A stretch of DNA of 64,000 nt from Paraplanobispora siamensis (GTDB taxonomy: Bacteria; Actinomycetota; Actinomycetes; Streptosporangiales; Streptosporangiaceae): NCBI RefSeq assembly GCF_016863175.1, contig NZ_BOOJ01000022.1, forward strand, positions 186,001-250,000. Direction: 5' to 3'. Under the pieces are notes generated by a model, which worked only from the letters and a program-made list of their open reading frames with translations, searched no databases and was not told where the DNA came from. Both the position numbers and the translations under genes were made by a program. This document shows, piece after piece, positions 57,763 to 64,000 of this stretch (position 1 is its first letter; every line of letters begins with the position of its first letter).

Positions 57763-58407
57763 GTGACCACCCGTTCCCCGGCCGATTCCATCGTCCGGCA
57801 GGAGACCCCCCCGAGGCTGGCCGTCCCCCGCCTCGCCGCCCTGACGCTCGTCCCCGTGGTGCTCGCCGTGGCGGGCCTGTTCCATCCCCACCACCTGACC
57901 CAGGACACCGCCGGGCGATGGATCGCCCTGCACCTGCTGCTCCTGCCGCTGTTCCCCCTGCTGGCGGGGTCTCCGCTGCTGCTCCTGCGCGGGCTGACGG
58001 GCCGATGGGCGACGACCGCGCGCGTGGGCTGCCTCGTGTACGCGGTCTTCTACACGAGCCTCGACGCGATCGCCGGGGTCGCCTACGGCACGATGGTGGC
58101 CACCGCCGACGACCCGGTGGCCCTGAGCCGTACGGGCCCGGCCCTCGACGTCGTCGGCGGAACACTGGGATTCATCGGCGCGGCGGGCTTCCTGCTGGCA
58201 TCCGTGGCGACGACCAAGGCCCTGGCCGCCCGGTACGGCGGCCGGCGGGTGGCGACCGGCGGCACGATCCTGATCGCCGCCTCCGTCGTGTGGCTGGGCA
58301 GTCACATCTACTGGCCCGAAGGCGTGATCACCGTACTCGCCATCGGATCGGGATTCGCACTGCTCTGCATCGCCACCGGCGGCCCCGTGATGGCACGATC
58401 GAGATGA
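57763..58407 (+). CDS. Polytopic membrane protein of unknown function
   Basis: A 214-aa protein with about six hydrophobic segments (LTLVPVVLAVAGLFHP, WIALHLLLLPLFPLLAG, VGCLVYAVFYTSLDAIAGVAYG, GGTLGFIGAAGFLLASVA, GGTILIAASVVWLGSHIYW, GVITVLAIGSGFALLCIA). It has no recognised motif; the pattern resembles small actinomycete DUF membrane proteins. GTG 57763 is chosen because AGGAG lies 7 nt upstream. The next gene starts 21 nt later on the same strand. Confidence 0.8.
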   Translation: MTTRSPADSIVRQETPPRLAVPRLAALTLVPVVLAVAGLFHPHHLTQDTAGRWIALHLLLLPLFPLLAGSPLLLLRGLTGRWATTARVGCLVYAVFYTSLDAIAGVAYGTMVATADDPVALSRTGPALDVVGGTLGFIGAAGFLLASVATTKALAARYGGRRVATGGTILIAASVVWLGSHIYWPEGVITVLAIGSGFALLCIATGGPVMARSR

Positions 58408-58428
58408 TCGACGACGGGAGGCGGGGGC

Positions 58429-59148
58429 GTGGGGCGCTGGAGACCGAAGCCGATACATCTGCTCACGCTCCTGGCGTGCCTCGTCTGCGACCTGGTGGCG
58501 CCGCTGTACCTCGTCAGGAATGACGAGGGGTTCCTCGCCCTCCTCATGTTCCTGGCCTGGATGGCCGGCTTGCTGGCGGCGCCGGTCCTGCTGTTCCTGC
58601 TGCTCTACGCGGGCGGCCGCAAGAGATGGGCCGTCCCTGTGGCGGCGGCGCAGTTCGTCCTCGGCCTCGTCACTTTCGCCGGCGGGGCCCAGCCTCTGCA
58701 CGCCGTCTACCTGACCGTCCTGGGCCGGCCGGTCGAGGCCGTCGTCGCGGACTCGGCCCGCGAATGCGGCCACCACGTGACCGGCCAGGCCGCCGAGATC
58801 GGTCCCTACGTCTGCACGGCCACCCTGGAGCTCGTACGGCCTGACGGCGAGGCGGTGGCCGGCGGCGGGATGCACGGCAACGAGTTCGCGGACGCCCGGC
58901 TGGAGGCCGCCATGACCGACGGGAACCCGGCGGACTCGATCACCGTCCTGGAGGACCCGCTCGGCCTGGTGAGCCCTCGCACCGCCGATCCCGCCACCGG
59001 ACGGCCCGACATCGGCGACTTCGGGCGCATCCACGCCGTGGTCCTCGTGATCTGCTGGATCGTGTTCGCCGGAAGCCTCGCCGCAGCCCTCGTCACCGGC
59101 CGCCGCCGGCCCCGGACGGAGTCCCCCGTCGGCGACGAAACCGCCTGA
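58429..59148 (+). CDS. Membrane protein with an external domain between helices
   Basis: A 239-aa protein not assigned to a family. Three N-terminal hydrophobic segments (HLLTLLACLVCDLVAPLYLV, ALLMFLAWMAGLLAAPVLLFLLLY, VPVAAAQFVLGLVTFAGGAQ) are followed by a domain of about 110 residues with two cysteines (RECGHH..GPYVCTATLELV) and a final helix (IHAVVLVICWIVFAGSLAAALV). The middle domain probably faces outside. GGGAGG lies before GTG 58429. Confidence 0.8.
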   Translation: MGRWRPKPIHLLTLLACLVCDLVAPLYLVRNDEGFLALLMFLAWMAGLLAAPVLLFLLLYAGGRKRWAVPVAAAQFVLGLVTFAGGAQPLHAVYLTVLGRPVEAVVADSARECGHHVTGQAAEIGPYVCTATLELVRPDGEAVAGGGMHGNEFADARLEAAMTDGNPADSITVLEDPLGLVSPRTADPATGRPDIGDFGRIHAVVLVICWIVFAGSLAAALVTGRRRPRTESPVGDETA

Positions 59149-59221
59149 ACCAGCGCCGCGACGCCGGACGGATCACTCACGGGCAACTGGAGCCCTGTTT
59201 CTCCGAGGGCCGGGAGGACGC

Positions 59222-59467
59222 CTACGGCACCGCCGGCACCGTCACGACCTCGATCCACCCGTCGTCGATGCCCGTCACGTAACCGGCGGCCTTCCCCTCC
59301 GGCCCCAGGCCGACCTCCGGCTCCGCCTCCGCGTCTACGGCCAGGAGGAACACCGTCGTCTGCTCGCAAGCGGCAGATCGCCAACGGCCGTAGGTCCGGA
59401 AGTCGTCCACCTTCGAGTCCTCGATGAACCCGACCAGCCGCCGCCGGTGGTACACGGAAACGTCCAT
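59222..59467 (-). CDS. Small hypothetical protein (81 aa)
   Basis: ATG 59467 has AAAGGG 6 nt upstream and opens an 81-residue soluble protein (MDVSVYHRRRLVGFIEDSK..YVTGIDDGWIEVVTVPAVP) with a strand-rich, acidic pattern. It is not recognised. Composition and the Shine-Dalgarno support it as real. Its last few codons (around 59221-59233) share about a dozen bases with sequence at 59768-59780, next to the permease fragment. Confidence 0.55.
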   Translation of the reverse strand: MDVSVYHRRRLVGFIEDSKVDDFRTYGRWRSAACEQTTVFLLAVDAEAEPEVGLGPEGKAAGYVTGIDDGWIEVVTVPAVP

Positions 59468-59555
59468 GCCGCCCTTTCCACCCCGGCGGCCTATCCAGAT
59501 CGATCAAGGCCACCTCGGGTTCCCCGCCCCCTGGATCGAGGGCCGGACAAAACGA

Positions 59556-59597
59556 AAGGCCGTCGTGGCGACCGGCTTCGGTCGCCACGACGGCCTT
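59556..59597. terminator. Hairpin terminator, upstream copy
   Basis: AAGGCCGTCGTGGCGACC (59556-59573) and its perfect complement (59580-59597) enclose a 6-nt loop. It matches the terminator after the intact permease (60771-60812) at a constant offset of 1215 bp, with paired base changes in the two arms. Confidence 0.85.
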
Positions 59598-59603
59598 CAC
59601 CGC

Positions 59604-59766
59604 TCAGGCCAGGCCCAGCAGGACCTTGATGGGGCCGAGGGCGAAGTACAGGACGAACAGCGCCGCGACCACCCACATCAGCGGGTGGACCTCGCGGGCC
59701 TTGCCCTTGACCAGCTTGATCAGGACGTAGGTGACGAAGCCCGCGCCGATTCCGTTGGCGATGGAG
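59604..59766 (-). pseudogene. Duplicated 3' fragment of the purine permease gene
   Basis: 163 nt match the last 53 codons plus stop of the permease at 60819-60981 with only a few substitutions and no gaps. The frame is still open (ends PIKVLLGLA instead of PIKLLLGLA). The match stops abruptly at 59766. Together with the hairpin it forms a 211-bp direct repeat (59556-59766 and 60771-60981). From 59767 to 59937 I see no gene; the gap holds a TTGACA/TTGACT pair near 59789-59803 without a matching -10. Confidence 0.85.
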
Positions 59767-59937
59767 GCCGCCTACGGCACCCGCCCCGTTGACAGCATTG
59801 ACTTCGACGGTTCCAGCTCATCCCGCCATCGTGGATCGACTCCCATGATCCGCAGGACAGGTCTCGGCGGCCGGAACTCCCCACCCGTCATGCCCGTTGA
59901 TCACCTATGTAGATCATCCCGCGACGGGAGGCCCTAC

Positions 59938-60414
59938 GTGGAGGAGACATGGCGGGTGAGCCTTGTGGGAAGGATCGCCGGCGTCTGCGGATTCCTGGTA
60001 CTGCTCAGCCTGCTCATCCTCGTCACAGTGCTTCTGATCTCCGGTTTCGAGGTGGCCCCGGTCGTCACCGTGCTCGGCCTGGTGGGGATCATCCCGCTGA
60101 TGGGCGCCCTCGGTGTGCGGTGCCTGTTGCAGAGCGTCCGTCCCTGGATACGGCTGACCGATGGAGCGGTAATCGTCCGCAACCCTCTGTCGACGCACCG
60201 GATCCTCCTCACCCAGATCGCGTCGATCTCAGCACGCGACGACGGCATCGCGATCGAGACGGACTCCGGGAGAACCGTCTCAGCCTGGGCCGTACAGAAA
60301 TCGAACCTGGCGATGTGGCTGGGATGGCACACGCGGGCAGACCGTGTCGTCGACCGGCTCCGGGAGGCGGTGGTCACCACCCGCGGCACGGCAGACATGA
60401 CGCCGGAGACATGA
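59938..60414 (+). CDS. Small membrane protein with a bacterial PH-like domain
   Basis: A 158-aa protein. Two hydrophobic segments (IAGVCGFLVLLSLLILVTVLLISGF and VVTVLGLVGIIPLMGALGV) precede a domain of the bPH type (WIRLTDGAVIVRNPLSTHRILLTQIASISARDDGIAIETDSGRTVSAWAVQ), seen in low-molecular-weight protein antigen 6-like proteins. The likely role is membrane-associated and unknown. GTG 59938 is chosen because GGGAGG lies 6 nt before it. It sits inside the region flanked by the permease duplication and is less GC-rich than its neighbours. Confidence 0.8.
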   Translation: MEETWRVSLVGRIAGVCGFLVLLSLLILVTVLLISGFEVAPVVTVLGLVGIIPLMGALGVRCLLQSVRPWIRLTDGAVIVRNPLSTHRILLTQIASISARDDGIAIETDSGRTVSAWAVQKSNLAMWLGWHTRADRVVDRLREAVVTTRGTADMTPET

Positions 60415-60481
60415 GAGACCTCGCAATGGGGTCCGCCGCTGGGCACTCATCTGCGGACGACGGCATCGAAGGAGGGGCGTG

Positions 60482-60772
60482 GTGCGTCGTGTGGGGAAGT
60501 TCATCGCGGAGCTCGTCGGAGAGGTCGCTTTCGAGGGCTTCGTCTTCGTCGTGGGGTTGGCCGTGCTCTGGGGAGGCCTGAAGCTTCTCGGAGTACCGTG
60601 GCCAATCGACCGGATTATGGCAGCTGACGAATCCATCCCGCTGTTCGGCAGCGTCATCTGGGTCATCGGCTTCGCTGTCGTCGCCGCTCTGGCGATATCC
60701 GTCGGATGGCTGCTGCATCTGGCTCGCACGAAGAGGCGGACGCAGGACAGCGAAGCGTCACATGAGTCCTAA
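60482..60772 (+). CDS. Small two-helix membrane protein
   Basis: A 96-aa protein. The first helix region is FEGFVFVVGLAVLWGGLKLLG, the second FGSVIWVIGFAVVAALAISVGWLLH, followed by a basic and polar tail (ARTKRRTQDSEASHES). It is not recognised. GGAGG precedes two tandem GTG codons (60479 and 60482); the second has better spacing. The stop runs to the edge of the duplicated terminator. Confidence 0.65.
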   Translation: MRRVGKFIAELVGEVAFEGFVFVVGLAVLWGGLKLLGVPWPIDRIMAADESIPLFGSVIWVIGFAVVAALAISVGWLLHLARTKRRTQDSEASHES

Positions 60773-60812
60773 GGCCGTCATGGTGACCGGCTGCAGTCAC
60801 CATGACGGCCTT
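60771..60812. terminator. Hairpin terminator of the purine permease gene, downstream copy
   Basis: Arms of 17 nt (60771-60787 and 60796-60812) pair perfectly around an 8-nt loop, just after the permease stop and just after the convergent small membrane gene, so it can act on both. Relative to its copy at 59556-59597, a G-C pair has become A-T and a C-G pair T-A, so pairing was kept. Confidence 0.85.
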
Positions 60813-60818
60813 CAGTGA

Positions 60819-62273
60819 TCAGGCCAGACCCAGCAGGAGCTTGATCGGACCGAGGGCGAAGTACAGGACGAACAGCGCCGCGACCACCCACATCAGCGGG
60901 TGGACCTCGCGGGCCTTGCCCTTGACCAGCTTGATCAGGACGTAGGTGACGAAGCCCGCGCCGATTCCGTTGGCGATGGAGTAGCTGAAGGGCATCAGCA
61001 CGATGGTGAGGAACGCCGGGATGGCGATCTCGTAGTCGGTGAAGTCGATGTCGCGGACCGAGGTCATCATCAGGAAGCCCACGATGACCAGCGCCGGGGC
61101 GGCGGCCTCGTAGGGGACGACCGCGACCAGCGGCGAGACGAAGATGGCCAGCAGGAACAGCACGCCGGTGACCACGCTGGCCAGGCCGGTGCGCGCACCC
61201 TCGCCGACGCCCGCCGCCGACTCGATGTAGGTCGTGTTGGAGGAGACCGAGCCCGCGCCGCCGGCCGCCGCGCCGATCGAGTCGACGAGCAGGATCTCGC
61301 GGGTGCGGGGAAGGGTGCCGTCCTCCTGGACCAGGCCGGCCTGGCGGCCGACGCCGACGACCGTGCCCATGGTGTCGAAGAAGTCGGTGATCAGCAGGGT
61401 GAAGACGAGCAGCAGGGCGACGACGGCGGAGACGGAGCCGAACGCGCCGATCGGGTCGAACTCCCGGAACAGCACCAGCGGGTTGGTGAACCCGAAGATG
61501 GTGTCGGGCATCTCGGGGGTGACGAGCCGCCAGCCGGCCGGGTTGGGCTTGTCGGGCGTCCCGGAGCCGCCGACCTGGGCCACCGCCTCGACGACGATCG
61601 CGAGGATCGTGGTGACGACGATGCCGATCAGGATGGCGCCCTTGGTCCTCCTGGCCACCAGTACGGCGGTCAGCAGCAGGCCGACCACGAACACGAAGAT
61701 CGGCCAGCTGGTCAGGTTGCCGCCGATGCCGAGCTCCAGCGGCGTGGCCGGGGCCTTGCGGACGAAACCGGCGTCCACGAAGCCGATCAGGGCGATGAAC
61801 AGGCCGATGCCGACGCTGATCGCGGTCTTGAGCTGGGCCGGGATGGCGTTGAACACCGCCGTGCGGAAGCCGGTCAGCACCAGCAGGGCGATGATGACGC
61901 CTTCGAGGAAGACCAGGCCCATGGCCGACTCCCACGACATCTGCGAGGCGATGCCGAAGGTGACGAAGGCGTTCAGGCCCAGCCCCGCCGCCATCGCGAA
62001 CGGGACCTTGCCGATGACGCCCATCAGGATGCTGAGCACGCCCGCCACGAAGGCGGTCCCGGCGGCCACCAGGGGGACGTTGGGGGCGCTCCCGTCCCCG
62101 ATGAACTGCCCCTCGACGTCCGGGACGGTCGCGATGATCAGGGGGTTGAGCACCACGATGTAGGCCATCGTGAAGAAGGTCGCGAACCCTCCGCGGACCT
62201 CGCGGCCCACCGACGAGTCCCGTTCGGAGATGTGAAAGAAACGGTCAAGAGTGCTTATTTGGTGGGTTTTCAT
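60819..62273 (-). CDS. Purine (hypoxanthine/guanine) permease, NCS2/AzgA family
   Basis: A 484-aa permease with about 12-14 membrane segments. The start region STLDRFFHISERDSSVGREVRGGFATFFTMAYIVVLNP, then FAMAAGLGLNAFVTFGIA, LITDFFDTMGTVVGVGRQAGLV and SSNTTYIESAAGVGEGARTGLASVVTG, are the motifs of AzgA/GhxP purine:proton symporters. ATG 62273 is used because the conserved region starts there; a GTG two codons upstream is possible. The 3' end is duplicated 1.2 kb away. No purine riboswitch fold is evident in the leader. Confidence 0.93.
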   Translation of the reverse strand: MKTHQISTLDRFFHISERDSSVGREVRGGFATFFTMAYIVVLNPLIIATVPDVEGQFIGDGSAPNVPLVAAGTAFVAGVLSILMGVIGKVPFAMAAGLGLNAFVTFGIASQMSWESAMGLVFLEGVIIALLVLTGFRTAVFNAIPAQLKTAISVGIGLFIALIGFVDAGFVRKAPATPLELGIGGNLTSWPIFVFVVGLLLTAVLVARRTKGAILIGIVVTTILAIVVEAVAQVGGSGTPDKPNPAGWRLVTPEMPDTIFGFTNPLVLFREFDPIGAFGSVSAVVALLLVFTLLITDFFDTMGTVVGVGRQAGLVQEDGTLPRTREILLVDSIGAAAGGAGSVSSNTTYIESAAGVGEGARTGLASVVTGVLFLLAIFVSPLVAVVPYEAAAPALVIVGFLMMTSVRDIDFTDYEIAIPAFLTIVLMPFSYSIANGIGAGFVTYVLIKLVKGKAREVHPLMWVVAALFVLYFALGPIKLLLGLA

Positions 62274-62375
62274 GTCACTCACGCACGCAGAGTGACAGCG
62301 AGCCTCCCAACCCGGAAGACCCGGGTCGCGATGGTGATGGGATCGCAACCGATTCGCGCCTTCACACCATCCGTT

Positions 62376-62406
62376 TTGCGAGCGGTGAGTTTTCGTCGCC
62401 TACGCT
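62376..62406 (+). promoter_or_regulatory. Predicted leaderless promoter of the DUF2530 gene
   Basis: TTGCGA (62376-62381) and TACGCT (62401-62406) are separated by 19 nt, and the -10 ends exactly 7 nt before GTG 62414, which has no spaced Shine-Dalgarno. The mRNA would begin at or next to the start codon. Confidence 0.45.
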
Positions 62407-62413
62407 GGAGCAC

Positions 62414-62755
62414 GTGAACGAGCCACCCCGCCGGGATCTGCAACCGCTGAAGACGAACGACACGGCGACGATCCTCGCCGGCATGGGCCTGTGGGTGGTC
62501 GCTCTGGTCGTCCTCCTGGTCCTGCAGCCCGGCCCGGATCACCGCTGGTGGATCTGGACGTGCGTGTCGGGCCTGTGCGGCGGCCTGTTCGGCCTGTGGT
62601 ACGTCAGGCGGCGCGACCGCAGGAGCCCGTTGCCCGCCGCCGAGGAGCCGGTCGAGCCCGCTACGGCGGTCCCGCCCGCCTCCCACATGCCCACGCCCCC
62701 CACGATGGACCACTCCGAGGCGGTCGAGGGTCAGGAGCGGCCTCGCACGGGGTGA
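62414..62755 (+). CDS. DUF2530-family membrane protein
   Basis: A 113-aa protein. Two helices (TILAGMGLWVVALVVLLVLQPG and WWIWTCVSGLCGGLFGLWYVRRRDRR) fit the DUF2530 pattern of actinobacteria; in this family it usually lies near the permease or the sacsin-like gene, as here. The C-terminal half is Pro/Ala-rich and may be disordered. No function is established. Confidence 0.88.
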   Translation: MNEPPRRDLQPLKTNDTATILAGMGLWVVALVVLLVLQPGPDHRWWIWTCVSGLCGGLFGLWYVRRRDRRSPLPAAEEPVEPATAVPPASHMPTPPTMDHSEAVEGQERPRTG

Positions 62756-62827
62756 GCGGCATGCCAGGACCGCCGCGTGGCGCCAGGCGCGGCGGCCCCG
62801 GTAGATCTCCCCCGGCAGGGCCGGACG

Positions 62828-64000
62828 TCAGGAGGTCGACGCGGTCCAGCTGTCGAGGTCGGCCTCGGCGAGCAGCAGGGGCACCGCGGCCGGGTCGCGC
62901 AGCAGCGCGGCCACCGCCAGCCGGTCGCCCCACTGACCGGACGCCCACGCCAGCCCCCTGGCCAGCCCCTCCACCCCCGAGGCGTGCACCGTGCCCTCGG
63001 CGAAGCGCCAGGTGACCGGGACGCCGTCCACGAGCAGCTTCTCGTGCTCCACGTAGGTGGCGGGCGCGGTCGGCAGCAGGGACCGTACGGCGGGCGGCAC
63101 CTCGCGCACCTCCCCGGCCGAGGTCACCTCGGCGGGCGCCTCCTCCCCGGCCAGCGGCAGGTCGAGCAGCTCCGACAGCGCCTCGGCGAGGTCGAAGGGG
63201 GCCAGGATCAGCGGCCGGTCGGCCACCAGCGGCAGCAGGTCGGGCGCCTCCACCACGACGGGCTCGCCCGCCGCGGCGGTCTCGGAGTCCGGCGTCCCGG
63301 AGGCGGACAGCAGACGTCCCTCCTCGACGTCGGCGACCACGATCTCGCCGTCGAGGATCGCCCTGACCGCGCGCGGGGGCGCGACGCGGGCCGGCTCGAC
63401 GGCCGCCAGGGCCACCCACAGCGCGCGCAGCTGGGCCCGGTCCACCTCGATCGAGGGATCGGCCAGCAGGTCGAGCAGCTCGTCGGGCCCGCTGTGCGAG
63501 GCGAGCAGCTCGGGAAGCGTGGTCCGGACGCCGATCATCGCGAGGGCGGCCTCGTCGGCGGCGGCCGGGGCGTCGCCGTACAGGCCGAACAGCAGCGGGT
63601 CACCGGCCGGCAGGCGCAGCTCCGTGGGGAGCTTCCCGCCGAGGACCGGGTGGGTGGACAGCCACCACGCGGTGTAGGACGGCACCTCCACGACCTCGCC
63701 CGCGACCAGGACGCGCAGCGGGTGCAGGACCGAGCGCAGCGGCGGGCGGGAGAGCAGGGCCAGGGCGGCGGGCCAGTCGGCGATGTACTCCAGGTCGCGG
63801 ACGGCGGAGAACTCCCTGGCCACCGGGGGCACATCCAGCTCGGGCAGCAGGTCGAGCACGTGCTCCAGCCACTCGTCCTCGCGGTCCAGGTCGTGGTCGC
63901 ACTCGTCCGGGTCGATCATGACGTCGGCGTCGTTGACCACGGCGAAGCCGTCCAGCACCCCGGTCGCCGCCAGCACCCGCGAGCCGTACCGCTCCACCAG
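62828..64000 (-). CDS. Sacsin-like/Hsp90-type ATPase-domain protein, C-terminal part (cut by window end)
   Basis: The open frame runs off the right edge, so at least 389 residues of the C-terminus are seen and the N-terminal ATPase domain lies outside. The visible sequence starts near ERYGSRVLAATGVLDGFAVVNDADV and ends EADLDSWTASTS. This matches large actinobacterial proteins with an N-terminal sacsin-type GHKL ATPase domain; I recognise it from the ERYGS..GVLDGFAVV pattern, not from the ATPase motifs. The visible GTG at 63997 is not the true start. The gene converges on DUF2530. Confidence 0.65.
   Translation of the reverse strand: MVERYGSRVLAATGVLDGFAVVNDADVMIDPDECDHDLDREDEWLEHVLDLLPELDVPPVAREFSAVRDLEYIADWPAALALLSRPPLRSVLHPLRVLVAGEVVEVPSYTAWWLSTHPVLGGKLPTELRLPAGDPLLFGLYGDAPAAADEAALAMIGVRTTLPELLASHSGPDELLDLLADPSIEVDRAQLRALWVALAAVEPARVAPPRAVRAILDGEIVVADVEEGRLLSASGTPDSETAAAGEPVVVEAPDLLPLVADRPLILAPFDLAEALSELLDLPLAGEEAPAEVTSAGEVREVPPAVRSLLPTAPATYVEHEKLLVDGVPVTWRFAEGTVHASGVEGLARGLAWASGQWGDRLAVAALLRDPAAVPLLLAEADLDSWTASTS

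Noticed and set aside
59767-59937. TTGACA and TTGACT elements as a promoter for the PH-like gene
   Set aside because: No -10 hexamer lies at a usable distance from either.
62274-62413. Purine riboswitch before the purine permease
   Set aside because: No conserved three-way junction or characteristic loop sequences could be seen in the short leader.
60900-62417. Plus-strand open frame of about 500 codons opposite the permease
   Set aside because: Antisense to conserved NCS2 motifs and has the Asp/Gln/His/Arg composition of a shadow.

Overview
The window is GC-rich throughout, starts on GTG as often as ATG, and carries actinomycete gene families: a fatty acyl-AMP ligase beside an MmpL transporter, paired dynamin-like GTPases, SigE-type and SigG-type sigma factors, DUF2530, a sacsin-like ATPase and a mycolyltransferase-like esterase. 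It looks like chromosome of a filamentous actinomycete, perhaps a member of the Streptosporangiaceae. That placement is an inference from gene content; no marker gene is present. No rRNA, tRNA, CRISPR array or intact transposase was seen.

Layout. 1-2.6 kb: a secreted esterase and a secreted Cys-paired protein, tail to tail. 2.8-11.4 kb: a four-gene operon on the minus strand (fatty acyl-AMP ligase, MmpL with a very long proline-rich tail, MFS exporter, GT1 glycosyltransferase) whose coding ends overlap by 1-4 nt; it looks like a lipid activation, glycosylation and export unit. 11.6-14.3 kb: an IclR regulator, an Erm 23S rRNA methyltransferase with a predicted macrolide-responsive leader peptide and attenuator, and an alpha/beta hydrolase. 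14.4-18.6 kb: a GAF/PAS histidine kinase and a PAS-GGDEF diguanylate cyclase. 18.9-22.0 kb: homogentisate dioxygenase, an unknown protein and fumarylacetoacetase, linked by 4-nt overlaps. 22-28.3 kb: L,D-transpeptidase, NfeD and SPFH pair, threonine degradation (tdh-kbl) and a LysR regulator. 28.4-31.6 kb: a sigma factor with a coupled membrane protein, then a P450. 31.6-35.3 kb: two dynamin-like GTPases. 35.6-38.5 kb: a two-component system with two response regulators. 38.5-44.3 kb: L-2-hydroxyglutarate oxidase with a divergent TetR, a membrane-anchored propeller-like protein, two gene relics (PadR and serine beta-lactamase), a methyltransferase and an aldo/keto reductase. 44.3-47.1 kb: a MarR-MFS-ThpR operon ending near a predicted 27-residue membrane protein. 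47.3-51.7 kb: a CHAT protease-STAND ATPase-TPR protein with a small partner and a PIN toxin relic, the best candidate for an undescribed defence or cell-death system. 51.8-58.4 kb: DGPF protein, MFS, ECF sigma, serine hydrolase, PatB aminotransferase and a membrane protein. 58.4-64 kb: small membrane proteins, a purine permease whose 3' end and terminator are duplicated around a small island, DUF2530, and a partial sacsin-like protein cut by the window end.

Recurring themes: translational coupling by ATGA/GTGA overlaps; apparent leaderless genes with a -10 box 6-7 nt before the start codon; and in-frame tandem repeats inside otherwise ordinary proteins (MmpL tail, GTPase linker, ThpR, Erm tail, propeller-like protein).
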